Assembly (NCBI RefSeq): GCF_027214025.1
Contig: NZ_JAPWHB010000005.1
Location: 1-64,000, forward strand
DNA from: Parahoeflea alexandrii
GTDB taxonomy: Bacteria; Pseudomonadota; Alphaproteobacteria; Rhizobiales; Rhizobiaceae
Reading direction: 5' to 3'
Length of the DNA stretch: 64,000 bases
The first letter of the stretch is position 1, and the number at the start of each line of letters is the position of its first letter. Under the pieces are notes generated by a model. That model was given only the letters and a program-made list of their open reading frames with translations. It searched no databases and was not told the DNA's origin. Both the position numbers and the translations under genes were made by a program. Positions 27,128-33,963 of the stretch are shown here, in pieces.

Positions 27128-27861
27128 TTCGATTTTTATCAGCCTTTGCAGCCATGATGGCATTTGCAACGGCGGCGCAGGCCCAGATCCTGGACCCGAA
27201 TTTGCTGCAGGCGCCGGTCGACGGTTCGGTTGCGAGCTGGATCATCCGCACCTTCGGGCTGTTGACCGTCCTGTCCGTTGCGCCGGGCATCCTGATCATG
27301 GTGACCAGCTTTCCGCGGTTCATCATTGCCTTCGCCATCCTGCGTTCAGGCATGGGGCTGGCCACAACACCCGCCAACATGATCCTGGTCAGCCTTTCCC
27401 TCTTCATGACCTTCTATGTCATGGCCCCGACATTCGACCGGGCTTGGGAAACCGGCGTCAGTCCGCTTCTTGAAAACCAGGTCACGGAGCAGGAAGCAAT
27501 CGGCCTGATCGCCGATCCGTTTCGCGAGTTCATGCTGGTCAACACGCGCCCCAAGGATCTGACCTTGTTCATCGACATCGCCGACGAGCGCGGCCAGTCG
27601 ACAGAAACGGACGGCAAGATCGACATGCGCGTGCTGGTTCCAGCCTTCATGATTTCTGAAATCCGGCGCGGATTTGAAATCGGCTTCCTTGTGGTTCTGC
27701 CGTTTCTGGTGATCGATCTGGTGGTGGCGACCATCACCATGTCGATGGGCATGATGATGCTGCCGCCGACGGCCATATCGCTGCCTTTCAAGATCTTGTT
27801 TTTTGTCCTGATCGACGGCTGGAACCTGATGGTGGGAAGCCTGGTGCGGTCCTTCGTCTGA
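27124..27861 (+). CDS. fliP: Flagellar export gate protein FliP
   Basis: A 245-residue core membrane protein of the flagellar export gate, made with a cleavable signal peptide (ending AAQAQ). Family landmarks are IIAFAILRSGMGLATTPANMILVSLSLFMTFYVMAP and MSMGMMMLPPTAISLPFKILFFVLIDGWNLMVGSLV. Last gene of the flgB operon. A separately encoded fliO was not seen in the window. Confidence 0.96.
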   Translation: MIRFLSAFAAMMAFATAAQAQILDPNLLQAPVDGSVASWIIRTFGLLTVLSVAPGILIMVTSFPRFIIAFAILRSGMGLATTPANMILVSLSLFMTFYVMAPTFDRAWETGVSPLLENQVTEQEAIGLIADPFREFMLVNTRPKDLTLFIDIADERGQSTETDGKIDMRVLVPAFMISEIRRGFEIGFLVVLPFLVIDLVVATITMSMGMMMLPPTAISLPFKILFFVLIDGWNLMVGSLVRSFV

Positions 27862-27953
27862 TCGTCGGCAAGGCACTTCCGATCCCTTTGTCCAGCGCGC
27901 CGGATGACGCCGCCATGCGGTGTTCTGTCCGCCCAATTGACCGCGACATCCAT

Positions 27954-27972
27954 TTAAGTCAGCGTTAACCAT
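27954..27972 (+). promoter_or_regulatory. CtrA-type site upstream of flaA
   Basis: TTAAGTCAGCGTTAACCAT fits the full CtrA consensus TTAA-N7-TTAAC and also the extended half-site TTAACCAT. It lies about 200 bp before the flaA start. Comparable sites occur before both other flagellin genes. Confidence 0.6.
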
Positions 27973-28087
27973 ATTGAAATTACGCGCTATTTCGGCTTTC
28001 GATTAATCAATTCGAAAGTCCTCGCTGTGATTATGGTGCCAACATGACGGGGAGGAACACCTTTGCGAAGTCAGAGGGTTCCGACAG

Positions 28088-28172
28088 GCATGATGCCGAA
28101 CCGCATGACCGGTAAATCAATAAGCCCGGTATGTCCCTCATCAGTTTTGCGTTTTTTTAAAGGGACAATCCC
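28088..28172 (+). promoter_or_regulatory. Structured 5' leader of flaA
   Basis: Begins with GCATGATGC (28088-28096), shared by all three flagellin genes. Two inverted repeats follow: ACCGG (28108-28112) with CCGGT (28126-28130), and TGTCCC (28132-28137) with GGGACA (28162-28167). The second stem takes in the only ribosome-site-like sequence (AAGGGA), so pairing would hide it. FlbT is known in Caulobacter to act on flagellin leaders. Confidence 0.6.
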
Positions 28173-29144
28173 ATGACTAGCATCATGACCAACTCCGCAG
28201 CTATGTCTGCACTCGCCACTCTTCGTTCGATCAACAACGACATGGAAACGACGCAGAACCGCGTCTCGTCCGGCTATCGTGTTGAATCGGCCGCGGACAA
28301 TGCTGCCTACTGGTCGATCGCCACAACCATGCGTTCGGACAACAAGGCTCTCTCCACCGTTCAGGACGCACTCGGCCTCGGCGCCGCCAAGGTTGACGTT
28401 GCCTACACGGGTATGAACTCGGCCATCGATGTGGTCTCCGAAATCAAGGCAAAGCTGGTTGCTGCCCGCGAGCCTGGCGTTGACAAGACCAAGATCGACA
28501 AGGAACTGACAGAGCTCAAGAACCAGCTGATTTCGATCTCTGAATCGGCATCGTTCTCGGGTGAAAACTGGCTCAACAACACCACCGCCACTGTAGCCGG
28601 TACCAAGTCAATCGTCGGCGGCTTCAACCGTGATGCCAGCAACAACGTTTCCATCACCACGCTTGATGTCGACACCAGCAAGACGACTCTGATTGCTTCT
28701 GCTGCCGGCGATGCACAGTTCGGCCTCCTGACCAAGGACGTCGACTCCGATGCACTCGATCCCGCTGGTCTCTCCTCGGACGGAGAGTTCTTCCTGCTCG
28801 ACAACGGTGCCACCACCGCAGCGTCAGGTACCGAGATTAAGCTCACCGCATCAACCTCGGATTCCCAGGTCACCTCGATGATCCGGGTTGTTGACTCGAT
28901 CTTGCTTCAGATGACGGATGCGGCCTCCAACCTCGGCGCGGTCAACAAGCGGGTCTCCATGCAGGAAGACTTCGTCGCCAACCTGATGGGCTCGATCTCC
29001 AAGGGCGTCGGTCGTCTTGTCGATGCGGACATGAACGAGGAATCGACTCGCCTGAAGGCCCTGCAGACGCAGCAGCAGCTGGGCATCCAGGCGCTCTCGA
29101 TCGCCAACTCCAGCTCGCAGAACATCCTGCAGCTCTTCCGTTAA
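28173..29144 (+). CDS. flaA: Flagellin FlaA
   Basis: A 323-residue flagellin, the filament subunit exported through the flagellar channel. The N-terminal coiled-coil end (ATLRSINNDMETTQNRVSSGYRV, then AADNAAYWSIATTMRSDNKAL) and C-terminal end (ALQTQQQLGIQALSIANSSS, then QNILQLFR) are conserved; the middle is the variable surface part. First of three tandem paralogues. It shares a 245-bp stretch (28374-28618) of perfect nucleotide identity with flaB. A strong terminator follows. Confidence 0.97.
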   Translation: MTSIMTNSAAMSALATLRSINNDMETTQNRVSSGYRVESAADNAAYWSIATTMRSDNKALSTVQDALGLGAAKVDVAYTGMNSAIDVVSEIKAKLVAAREPGVDKTKIDKELTELKNQLISISESASFSGENWLNNTTATVAGTKSIVGGFNRDASNNVSITTLDVDTSKTTLIASAAGDAQFGLLTKDVDSDALDPAGLSSDGEFFLLDNGATTAASGTEIKLTASTSDSQVTSMIRVVDSILLQMTDAASNLGAVNKRVSMQEDFVANLMGSISKGVGRLVDADMNEESTRLKALQTQQQLGIQALSIANSSSQNILQLFR

Positions 29145-29184
29145 GGAACCCGCCAGCTCTGATCTCAGAGTTGAGCAAACCAGG

Positions 29185-29218
29185 ACGCCGGGGCGAAATC
29201 CCCGGCGTTTTGCGTTTT
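29185..29218 (+). terminator. Terminator after flaA
   Basis: A perfect 9-bp stem (ACGCCGGGG 29185-29193 and CCCCGGCGT 29200-29208) with a 6-nt loop, followed by TTTGCGTTTT. It separates flaA from flaB, so each flagellin gene is probably its own transcript. Confidence 0.85.
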
Positions 29219-29268
29219 GATTCAAGCAAATAGCAAAATTCCAAAAAAACTGGCAGAGCGATCCTGGG

Positions 29269-29287
29269 TTAAGTGTTCGGTAACCAT
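29269..29287 (+). promoter_or_regulatory. CtrA-type site upstream of flaB
   Basis: TTAAGTGTTCGGTAACCAT matches TTAA-N7-TTAACCAT with one mismatch (G for T). It lies 138 bp before the flaB start and aligns with the sites before flaA and the third flagellin gene. Confidence 0.5.
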
Positions 29288-29350
29288 AACCTGCGATTTT
29301 CGATCTCAAGAAATAGTGGGTCGTTGATCGGAAGAGACCGGAAGCGACGG

Positions 29351-29424
29351 GCATGATGCCTGGCCACTGTTGCCGGTAACCGAGTCCGGTATGTCCCGAG
29401 TAATTTGTCTAAAGGGACAATTCC
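29351..29424 (+). promoter_or_regulatory. Structured 5' leader of flaB
   Basis: GCATGATGC (29351-29359), then inverted repeats ACCG (29379-29382) with CGGT (29387-29390) and TGTCCC (29392-29397) with GGGACA (29414-29419). The stems match those of flaA while the loops differ in sequence and length, which argues that the folded RNA is what is conserved. Confidence 0.6.
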
Positions 29425-30396
29425 ATGACAAGCATCATGACCAACTCCGCAGCAATGGCTGCACTCGCCACCCTGCGTTCGATCAACTCCGACATGGAAA
29501 CGACGCAGAACCGCGTTTCGTCCGGTTACCGGGTTGAAACGGCCGCGGACAACGCTGCCTACTGGTCGATCGCAACAACCATGCGTTCGGACAACAAGGC
29601 AATGTCGACCGTCAAGGACGCCCTTGGCCTCGGCGCCGCCAAGGTTGACGTTGCCTACACGGGTATGAACTCGGCCATCGATGTGGTCTCCGAAATCAAG
29701 GCAAAGCTGGTTGCTGCCCGCGAGCCTGGCGTTGACAAGACCAAGATCGACAAGGAACTGACAGAGCTCAAGAACCAGCTGATTTCGATCTCTGAATCGG
29801 CATCGTTCTCGGGTGAAAACTGGCTCAACAACACCACCGCCACTGTAGCCGGTACCAAGTCAATCGTCGGTGGCTTCAACCGTGATGCCAGCAACAACAT
29901 TTCCCTCACCACGCTTGATATCGACACCAGCAAGACGACTTTGATTGCTTCTGCTGCCGGCGATGCGCAGTTCGGCCTCCTGACCAAGGACGTCGACTCC
30001 GATGCACTCGATCCTGAGGGTCTCTCCTCGGACGGCGAGTTCTTCCTGCTCGACAACGGTGCCACCACCGCAGCGTCAGGTACTGAGATTAAGCTCACCG
30101 CATCAACCTCGGATTCCCAGGTCACTTCGATGATCCGGGTCGTTGACTCGATCTTGCTTCAGATGACGGATGCGGCCTCCAACCTCGGTGCGGTCAACAA
30201 GCGGGTCTCCATGCAGGAAGACTTCGTCGCCAACCTGATGGACTCGATCAGCAGCGGTGTCGGACGTCTTGTCGATGCGGACATGAACGAGGAATCGACT
30301 CGCCTGAAGGCCCTGCAGACACAGCAGCAACTGGGCATCCAGTCGCTGTCGATCGCCAACTCCAACTCGGAAAACATCCTGCAGCTCTTCCGTTAA
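29425..30396 (+). CDS. flaB: Flagellin FlaB
   Basis: A 323-residue flagellin that differs from FlaA at few positions: for example A for S at residue 8, S for N in the first helix, and E for A in DALDPEGLSSDG. Both terminal assembly regions are intact. The N-terminal third outside the shared block differs from flaA at many silent positions, whereas 29626-29870 is identical base for base. This points to gene conversion. It has its own leader and terminator. Confidence 0.97.
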   Translation: MTSIMTNSAAMAALATLRSINSDMETTQNRVSSGYRVETAADNAAYWSIATTMRSDNKAMSTVKDALGLGAAKVDVAYTGMNSAIDVVSEIKAKLVAAREPGVDKTKIDKELTELKNQLISISESASFSGENWLNNTTATVAGTKSIVGGFNRDASNNISLTTLDIDTSKTTLIASAAGDAQFGLLTKDVDSDALDPEGLSSDGEFFLLDNGATTAASGTEIKLTASTSDSQVTSMIRVVDSILLQMTDAASNLGAVNKRVSMQEDFVANLMDSISSGVGRLVDADMNEESTRLKALQTQQQLGIQSLSIANSNSENILQLFR

Positions 30397-30445
30397 GAGC
30401 ATCCAGGACCGGGGCCGCCTCAAGGCGGCTTCCGATGGCAGAATT

Positions 30446-30484
30446 CGAAAGGCCGCATCGGAAACGATGCGGCCTTTCGCGCTT
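30446..30484 (+). terminator. Terminator after flaB
   Basis: A perfect 15-bp stem (30446-30460 with 30465-30479; core GGCCGCATCG) is closed by a GAAA tetraloop and followed by a short CGCTTTC stretch. The long stem and stable loop make a convincing transcription end, although the T-run is poor. Confidence 0.75.
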
Positions 30485-30624
30485 TCGGGCAAGCCGGGTC
30501 GGCGCAAATCTTCCGGCTTTGTGTGCGCCGCGGTAACTTCTTGAATTCATCTATTTCTGTGACAGCTAAAACAGGAGAAGCTGAGATGCTCAATATGGCC
30601 CTGTTACTAGATTTAGGGGTTGAA

Positions 30625-30643
30625 TTAACCCCTCGTTAACCAT
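30625..30643 (+). promoter_or_regulatory. CtrA-type site upstream of flaC
   Basis: TTAACCCCTCGTTAACCAT is a perfect TTAA-N7-TTAAC with the extended TTAACCAT half-site, 135 bp before the start codon. Its distance to the gene is almost the same as for flaB. Confidence 0.6.
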
Positions 30644-30705
30644 AAACGTTTACCTCTTAGTTACCGACGATGAACCGGAAGTTAATGGCAAAGGCCGATC
30701 CGGTA

Positions 30706-30777
30706 GCATGATGCAAGTTCATCGTAACCGGGATTGTGGCCGGTATGTCCCTGGGCAATTATAGGGGGCATTTAAAT
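30706..30777 (+). promoter_or_regulatory. Structured 5' leader of flaC
   Basis: GCATGATGC (30706-30714), ACCGG (30727-30731) with CCGGT (30740-30744), and TGTCCC (30746-30751) with GGGGCA (30765-30770). In the second stem one base differs from the other two leaders, but the pair is kept as G-U. The ribosome site (AGGGGG) lies inside this stem. Confidence 0.6.
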
Positions 30778-31752
30778 ATGACCAGCATCATGACCAACGC
30801 AGCCGCGATGGCTGCACTGAAGACTCTTCGTACCATCAACTCCGAAATGCAAACAACGCAAGCGCGGGTATCATCGGGCTATCGCGTTGAAACCGCCGGC
30901 GACAACGCGGCTTACTGGTCGATCGCAACAACCATGCGTTCGGACAACAAGGCGCTTTCAACGGTGAAAGACGCCCTTGGCCTCGGCGCCGCGAAAGTGG
31001 ACATTGCCTATACCGGCATGAGTTCCTCGATCGACGTGGTCTCCGAAATCAAGGCAAAGCTGGTTGCGGCCCGCGAGCCTGGCGTTGACAAGACCAAGAT
31101 CGACAAGGAACTGACAGAGCTCAAGAACCAGCTGATTTCGATCTCTGAATCGGCATCGTTCTCGGGTGAAAACTGGCTCAACAACACCACGGCTACCGTA
31201 GCCGGTACCAAGGAAATCGTCGCCGGCTTCAACCGTGATACCAACAACAACGTTTCCATCACCACATTGGACGTCGACACCAGCAAAACGACCTTGATTG
31301 CTTCCGGTGCCGGCGATGCGCAGTTCGGCCTCCTGACCAAGGACGTCGACTCCGATGCACTCGATCCGGATGGTCTCTCCACGGACGGAGCCTTCTACCT
31401 GCTCGACAATGGTGCCACCACCGCAGCGACGGGTGCCGAGATAAAGCTCACCGCGGGTACCCAGGATTCCGAGGTTGCCTCGATGATCCGGGTTGTTGAC
31501 TCGATCTTGCTTCAGATGACGGATGCGGCCTCAAACCTTGGTGCGATCAACAGCCGTGTCTCCATGCAGGAAGACTTCGTCGCCAACCTGATGGACTCGA
31601 TCTCCAAGGGCATCGGCCGTCTTGTTGATGCGGACATGAATGAGGAATCGACTCGACTGAAGGCCCTGCAGACGCAGCAGCAGCTGGGCATCCAGTCGCT
31701 GTCGATCGCCAATACCAACTCTGAAAACATCCTTCAGCTCTTCCGTCAGTAA
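30778..31752 (+). CDS. flaC: Third flagellin
   Basis: A 324-residue flagellin, more divergent than FlaA and FlaB (KTLRTINSEMQTTQARVSSGYRV near the start), ending FRQ rather than FR. I chose the ATG at 30778 because its protein lines up with the start of the other two; an in-frame ATG in the leader (30745) would add 11 residues but lies within the hairpin. A 122-bp block (31069-31190) is identical to flaA and flaB. The letter C is a label only; orthology to S. meliloti flaC or flaD is not shown. Confidence 0.95.
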   Translation: MTSIMTNAAAMAALKTLRTINSEMQTTQARVSSGYRVETAGDNAAYWSIATTMRSDNKALSTVKDALGLGAAKVDIAYTGMSSSIDVVSEIKAKLVAAREPGVDKTKIDKELTELKNQLISISESASFSGENWLNNTTATVAGTKEIVAGFNRDTNNNVSITTLDVDTSKTTLIASGAGDAQFGLLTKDVDSDALDPDGLSTDGAFYLLDNGATTAATGAEIKLTAGTQDSEVASMIRVVDSILLQMTDAASNLGAINSRVSMQEDFVANLMDSISKGIGRLVDADMNEESTRLKALQTQQQLGIQSLSIANTNSENILQLFRQ

Positions 31753-32059
31753 GCCTGGAGTTCCCCCCTAACGGGGGCGCAGAATGAACCTATTCTGCCG
31801 TGCCGCCGGTCAACGGACATGGTGGATTGGCTGGTCCGCGCCAAAATTGCCCTTGGTGCGGACCGGCACTCAATTCGTGTGATGACCGGCATTTTGCATC
31901 GGGTCGGGCAGCCTGAGGTCATTCTCACACAAGTTTAGCTCTCTAGGTTTCTCACGCGCATGAAGGCGCAGTCGGATTCCGCAGTCCCCGCCTTCTGAAT
32001 CTGAAGGGAAAGACATTGAACCGGCTATCGTCAGCAATTGCCACCAATCGGAGAGGCTC
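31753..32059. other. Spacer between flaC and the motB operon
   Basis: A 307-bp region without a gene. Two short hairpins follow flaC: CCCCC (31763-31767) with GGGGG (31773-31777), and GCAGAAT (31779-31785) with ATTCTGC (31792-31798); neither has a T-run, but together they may end the transcript. The flagellar box of the motB operon lies at 31924-31949. Confidence 0.55.
31924..31949 (+). promoter_or_regulatory. Putative flagellar activator box and -10 before the motB operon
   Basis: CTCACACAAG (31924-31933), ten bases, TAGGTT (31944-31949). It lies 110 bp before the FliH-like gene, the farthest of the seven copies from its gene. Confidence 0.6.
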
Positions 32060-32677
32060 ATGACGGCCAGTTTCGCACGGTACCTTCCTGATTTCGAATT
32101 CACCGACATGAGCGGATTTCACGCTGACCAGCATGTGGAAGCCGACGAAAAGCTTGTGGCATTGCCCCATATCGACACCGAAAGCATCCGCGCCGAGGCG
32201 AGAGCCGAAGGCGAAGCAATCGCCCGGGCCGAGCTGACGAAGAAATTCGAAGCCGAGCATCTCGCCATCGAAAATCTCCACTCTGCCGAACTAGAGGCAT
32301 TGCGGGCAGAACTGGAAACCAAAGCCGCCAAAACTATCCCGGATGCGATTGCCGCCCGGAGCGGCGAAATCGCTGACCTGATCGCCGGCGATGTCGAGGC
32401 CGTGTTGAAGCCATTGATCGATGAAGCTGTCCGCAAGCGCATTCTCGCCGGTCTGGCCGATGAGATCCGCAAGATCCTGGCGCTCGAGAATGCCAGCCGG
32501 ATCCGCGTGTCAGGACCGAAAGCTCTCGTCCATGCTTTCAGTGAGCAGGTTGGTATCGACGCTGACCGGCTGACAATCGAGGAAAGCGACGGATTTGACA
32601 TCGAGGTCGAAGTCAATCGCACCAAGTTTGCCAGCCGCTTGTCCGACTGGTCCAAAGCCCTTGCCGAGGTTCTCTGA
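32060..32677 (+). CDS. FliH-like export-ATPase regulator (proposed)
   Basis: A 205-residue soluble protein. Residues about 45-100 are a charged coiled coil (AEARAEGEAIARAELTKKFEAEHLAIENLHSAELEALRAELE). The C-terminal part (IADLIAGDVEAVLKPLIDEAVRKRIL, then RIRVSGPKALVHAF, then DIEVEVNRTKFASRLSDW) follows the pattern of FliH/YscL and V-ATPase E-type stalk proteins, which hold and control FliI. No gene with a clear fliH name is seen elsewhere in the window. Its stop overlaps the motB start by one base. The family call is my inference from pattern, not from a search. Confidence 0.6.
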   Translation: MTASFARYLPDFEFTDMSGFHADQHVEADEKLVALPHIDTESIRAEARAEGEAIARAELTKKFEAEHLAIENLHSAELEALRAELETKAAKTIPDAIAARSGEIADLIAGDVEAVLKPLIDEAVRKRILAGLADEIRKILALENASRIRVSGPKALVHAFSEQVGIDADRLTIEESDGFDIEVEVNRTKFASRLSDWSKALAEVL

Positions 32678-33963
32678 TGGCGGATGGCGATTCAACACAT
32701 CAAGGCAAGAATGAAATCATCATCGTTAAGCGACGCGGTGGCGGCGCGGAGGATGGCAGCCACGGTGGTGTCTGGAAAATCGCTTATGCCGACTTCATGA
32801 CCGCCATGATGGCCTTCTTCCTGGTCATGTGGCTGGTCAACGCCGCCAACGAGGAAAGCAAGGCTTCGGTCGCGAGCTATTTCAATCCAATCAAGCTGAT
32901 GGATGACAAGCCGACTGATCGCGGTATCAAGAAGGTCGGCAACACGCAGGACGGCGAGGCCAAGGCGCCGAAATCCAAGACCGACGGTGAGGGGAAAACC
33001 GACGGTCAGGGCTCCGATGCCGGCAATCAGGAAAACGCCTCGGCCGGCGAGAAGCAGGACTATTCGGAATCCGACTATTTCGAGAACCCGTTCTCGGTCC
33101 TGGCCGAAATCGCCCAGGAAACCGGAACCCAGTCCAACATATCCGAGAAGGGCGAAGGCGGAGCCGCGCAATCAGGCCCCTCCACCGGTGCTTCCGGTGG
33201 CGAGGCCTACCGCGATCCGTTCGATCCGGATTTCTGGTCCAAGCAGGTCGAACAGGAAAAGAAGACGCTTGAAGACACTCAGGCAATGGTCGCGGCCGAC
33301 GATTACCAGAGAAACATGGCTCCACCTGATGCTGTCGATGATTTCGGCCTGCAGGACGATCCCTATGCCCAGGCCGGAAACTTCGGCGGCAAGACAGAGG
33401 ATGGGCCGCAAGGAAGCAAGGCCGCGGAGATCGCCGGCGAGGGCGGTACAGGCACGCAGTCCGAGCTGAGCGAGGCCGAGCAGCAGCAGGCCAGGTTCGA
33501 AGCCGAGGCCGACGTCCTCAAGGAGGAAATCGCCAAGGCGCTCGGTGGCGGGGTCGGCAAGCTCGCCGAAGGCCTGACGGTTACGCCCGCCGAGGGCGGC
33601 CTGCTGGTTTCGCTCACCGACCAGCTCGATTTCGGCATGTTCAATGTCGGGTCGGCAGTGCCCGGGCGCGATCTGGTGATCGCGATGGAGAAAATCGGCC
33701 AATTGCTTGCAAAACGGCCCGGAGCGATCGCGATCCGCGGGCACACCGATGCCCGCCCCTACACATCCGGCAATGACGACAACTGGCGCTTGTCGACGGC
33801 ACGGGCCCATTCCGCGCTGTTCATGCTGGTCCGCGGCGGCGTGCCCGAGGAACGCATCACCCAGGTTACCGGTTTTGCCGACCGGCGGCTCAAGGACCCG
33901 GAAAATCCTTATGCCGAGGTCAATCGCCGCATAGAGATTCTTGTTGAGGCCAAGGGGAGCTGA
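32677..33963 (+). CDS. motB: Flagellar stator protein MotB
   Basis: A 428-residue stator subunit. The single membrane segment (IAYADFMTAMMAFFLVMWLVN) contains the proton-accepting D39. A long Gly/Asp/Gln-rich periplasmic linker follows, and a C-terminal OmpA-like peptidoglycan-binding domain (AIRGHTDARPYTSGNDDNWRLSTARAHS, ending EVNRRIEILVEAKGS). MotA is encoded apart, at 16826, as in other rhizobia. One-base overlap with motC. Confidence 0.95.
   Translation: MADGDSTHQGKNEIIIVKRRGGGAEDGSHGGVWKIAYADFMTAMMAFFLVMWLVNAANEESKASVASYFNPIKLMDDKPTDRGIKKVGNTQDGEAKAPKSKTDGEGKTDGQGSDAGNQENASAGEKQDYSESDYFENPFSVLAEIAQETGTQSNISEKGEGGAAQSGPSTGASGGEAYRDPFDPDFWSKQVEQEKKTLEDTQAMVAADDYQRNMAPPDAVDDFGLQDDPYAQAGNFGGKTEDGPQGSKAAEIAGEGGTGTQSELSEAEQQQARFEAEADVLKEEIAKALGGGVGKLAEGLTVTPAEGGLLVSLTDQLDFGMFNVGSAVPGRDLVIAMEKIGQLLAKRPGAIAIRGHTDARPYTSGNDDNWRLSTARAHSALFMLVRGGVPEERITQVTGFADRRLKDPENPYAEVNRRIEILVEAKGS

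Larger units (their letters stand above)
27862..28172. other. Control region between fliP and flaA
   Basis: A 311-bp region without a gene. It holds a full CtrA-type site at 27954-27972 and the structured flaA leader at 28088-28172, both described separately. A clear AT-rich shift begins near 27960, as expected for a promoter. No flagellar box of the fliF/motA type was found. Confidence 0.6.
30397..30777. other. Control region between flaB and the third flagellin gene
   Basis: A 381-bp region without a gene. It contains the flaB terminator, a marked AT-rich shift from about 30540, a full CtrA-type site (30625-30643) and the structured leader (30706-30777), each listed separately. Confidence 0.6.

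Noticed and set aside
28131-28160. A ten-codon reading frame (MSLISFAFF) in the flaA leader, with ATGs at the same place in the other leaders
   Set aside because: The ATG is part of the conserved TATGTCCC stem. In flaB the frame runs into the flagellin gene out of frame, and in the third gene in frame, so a regulatory peptide is not conserved.
27862-31752. Sigma-28 (TAAA-N15-GCCGATAA) or sigma-54 (GG-N10-GC) promoters for the flagellins
   Set aside because: No convincing match was found at comparable positions in the three upstream regions.
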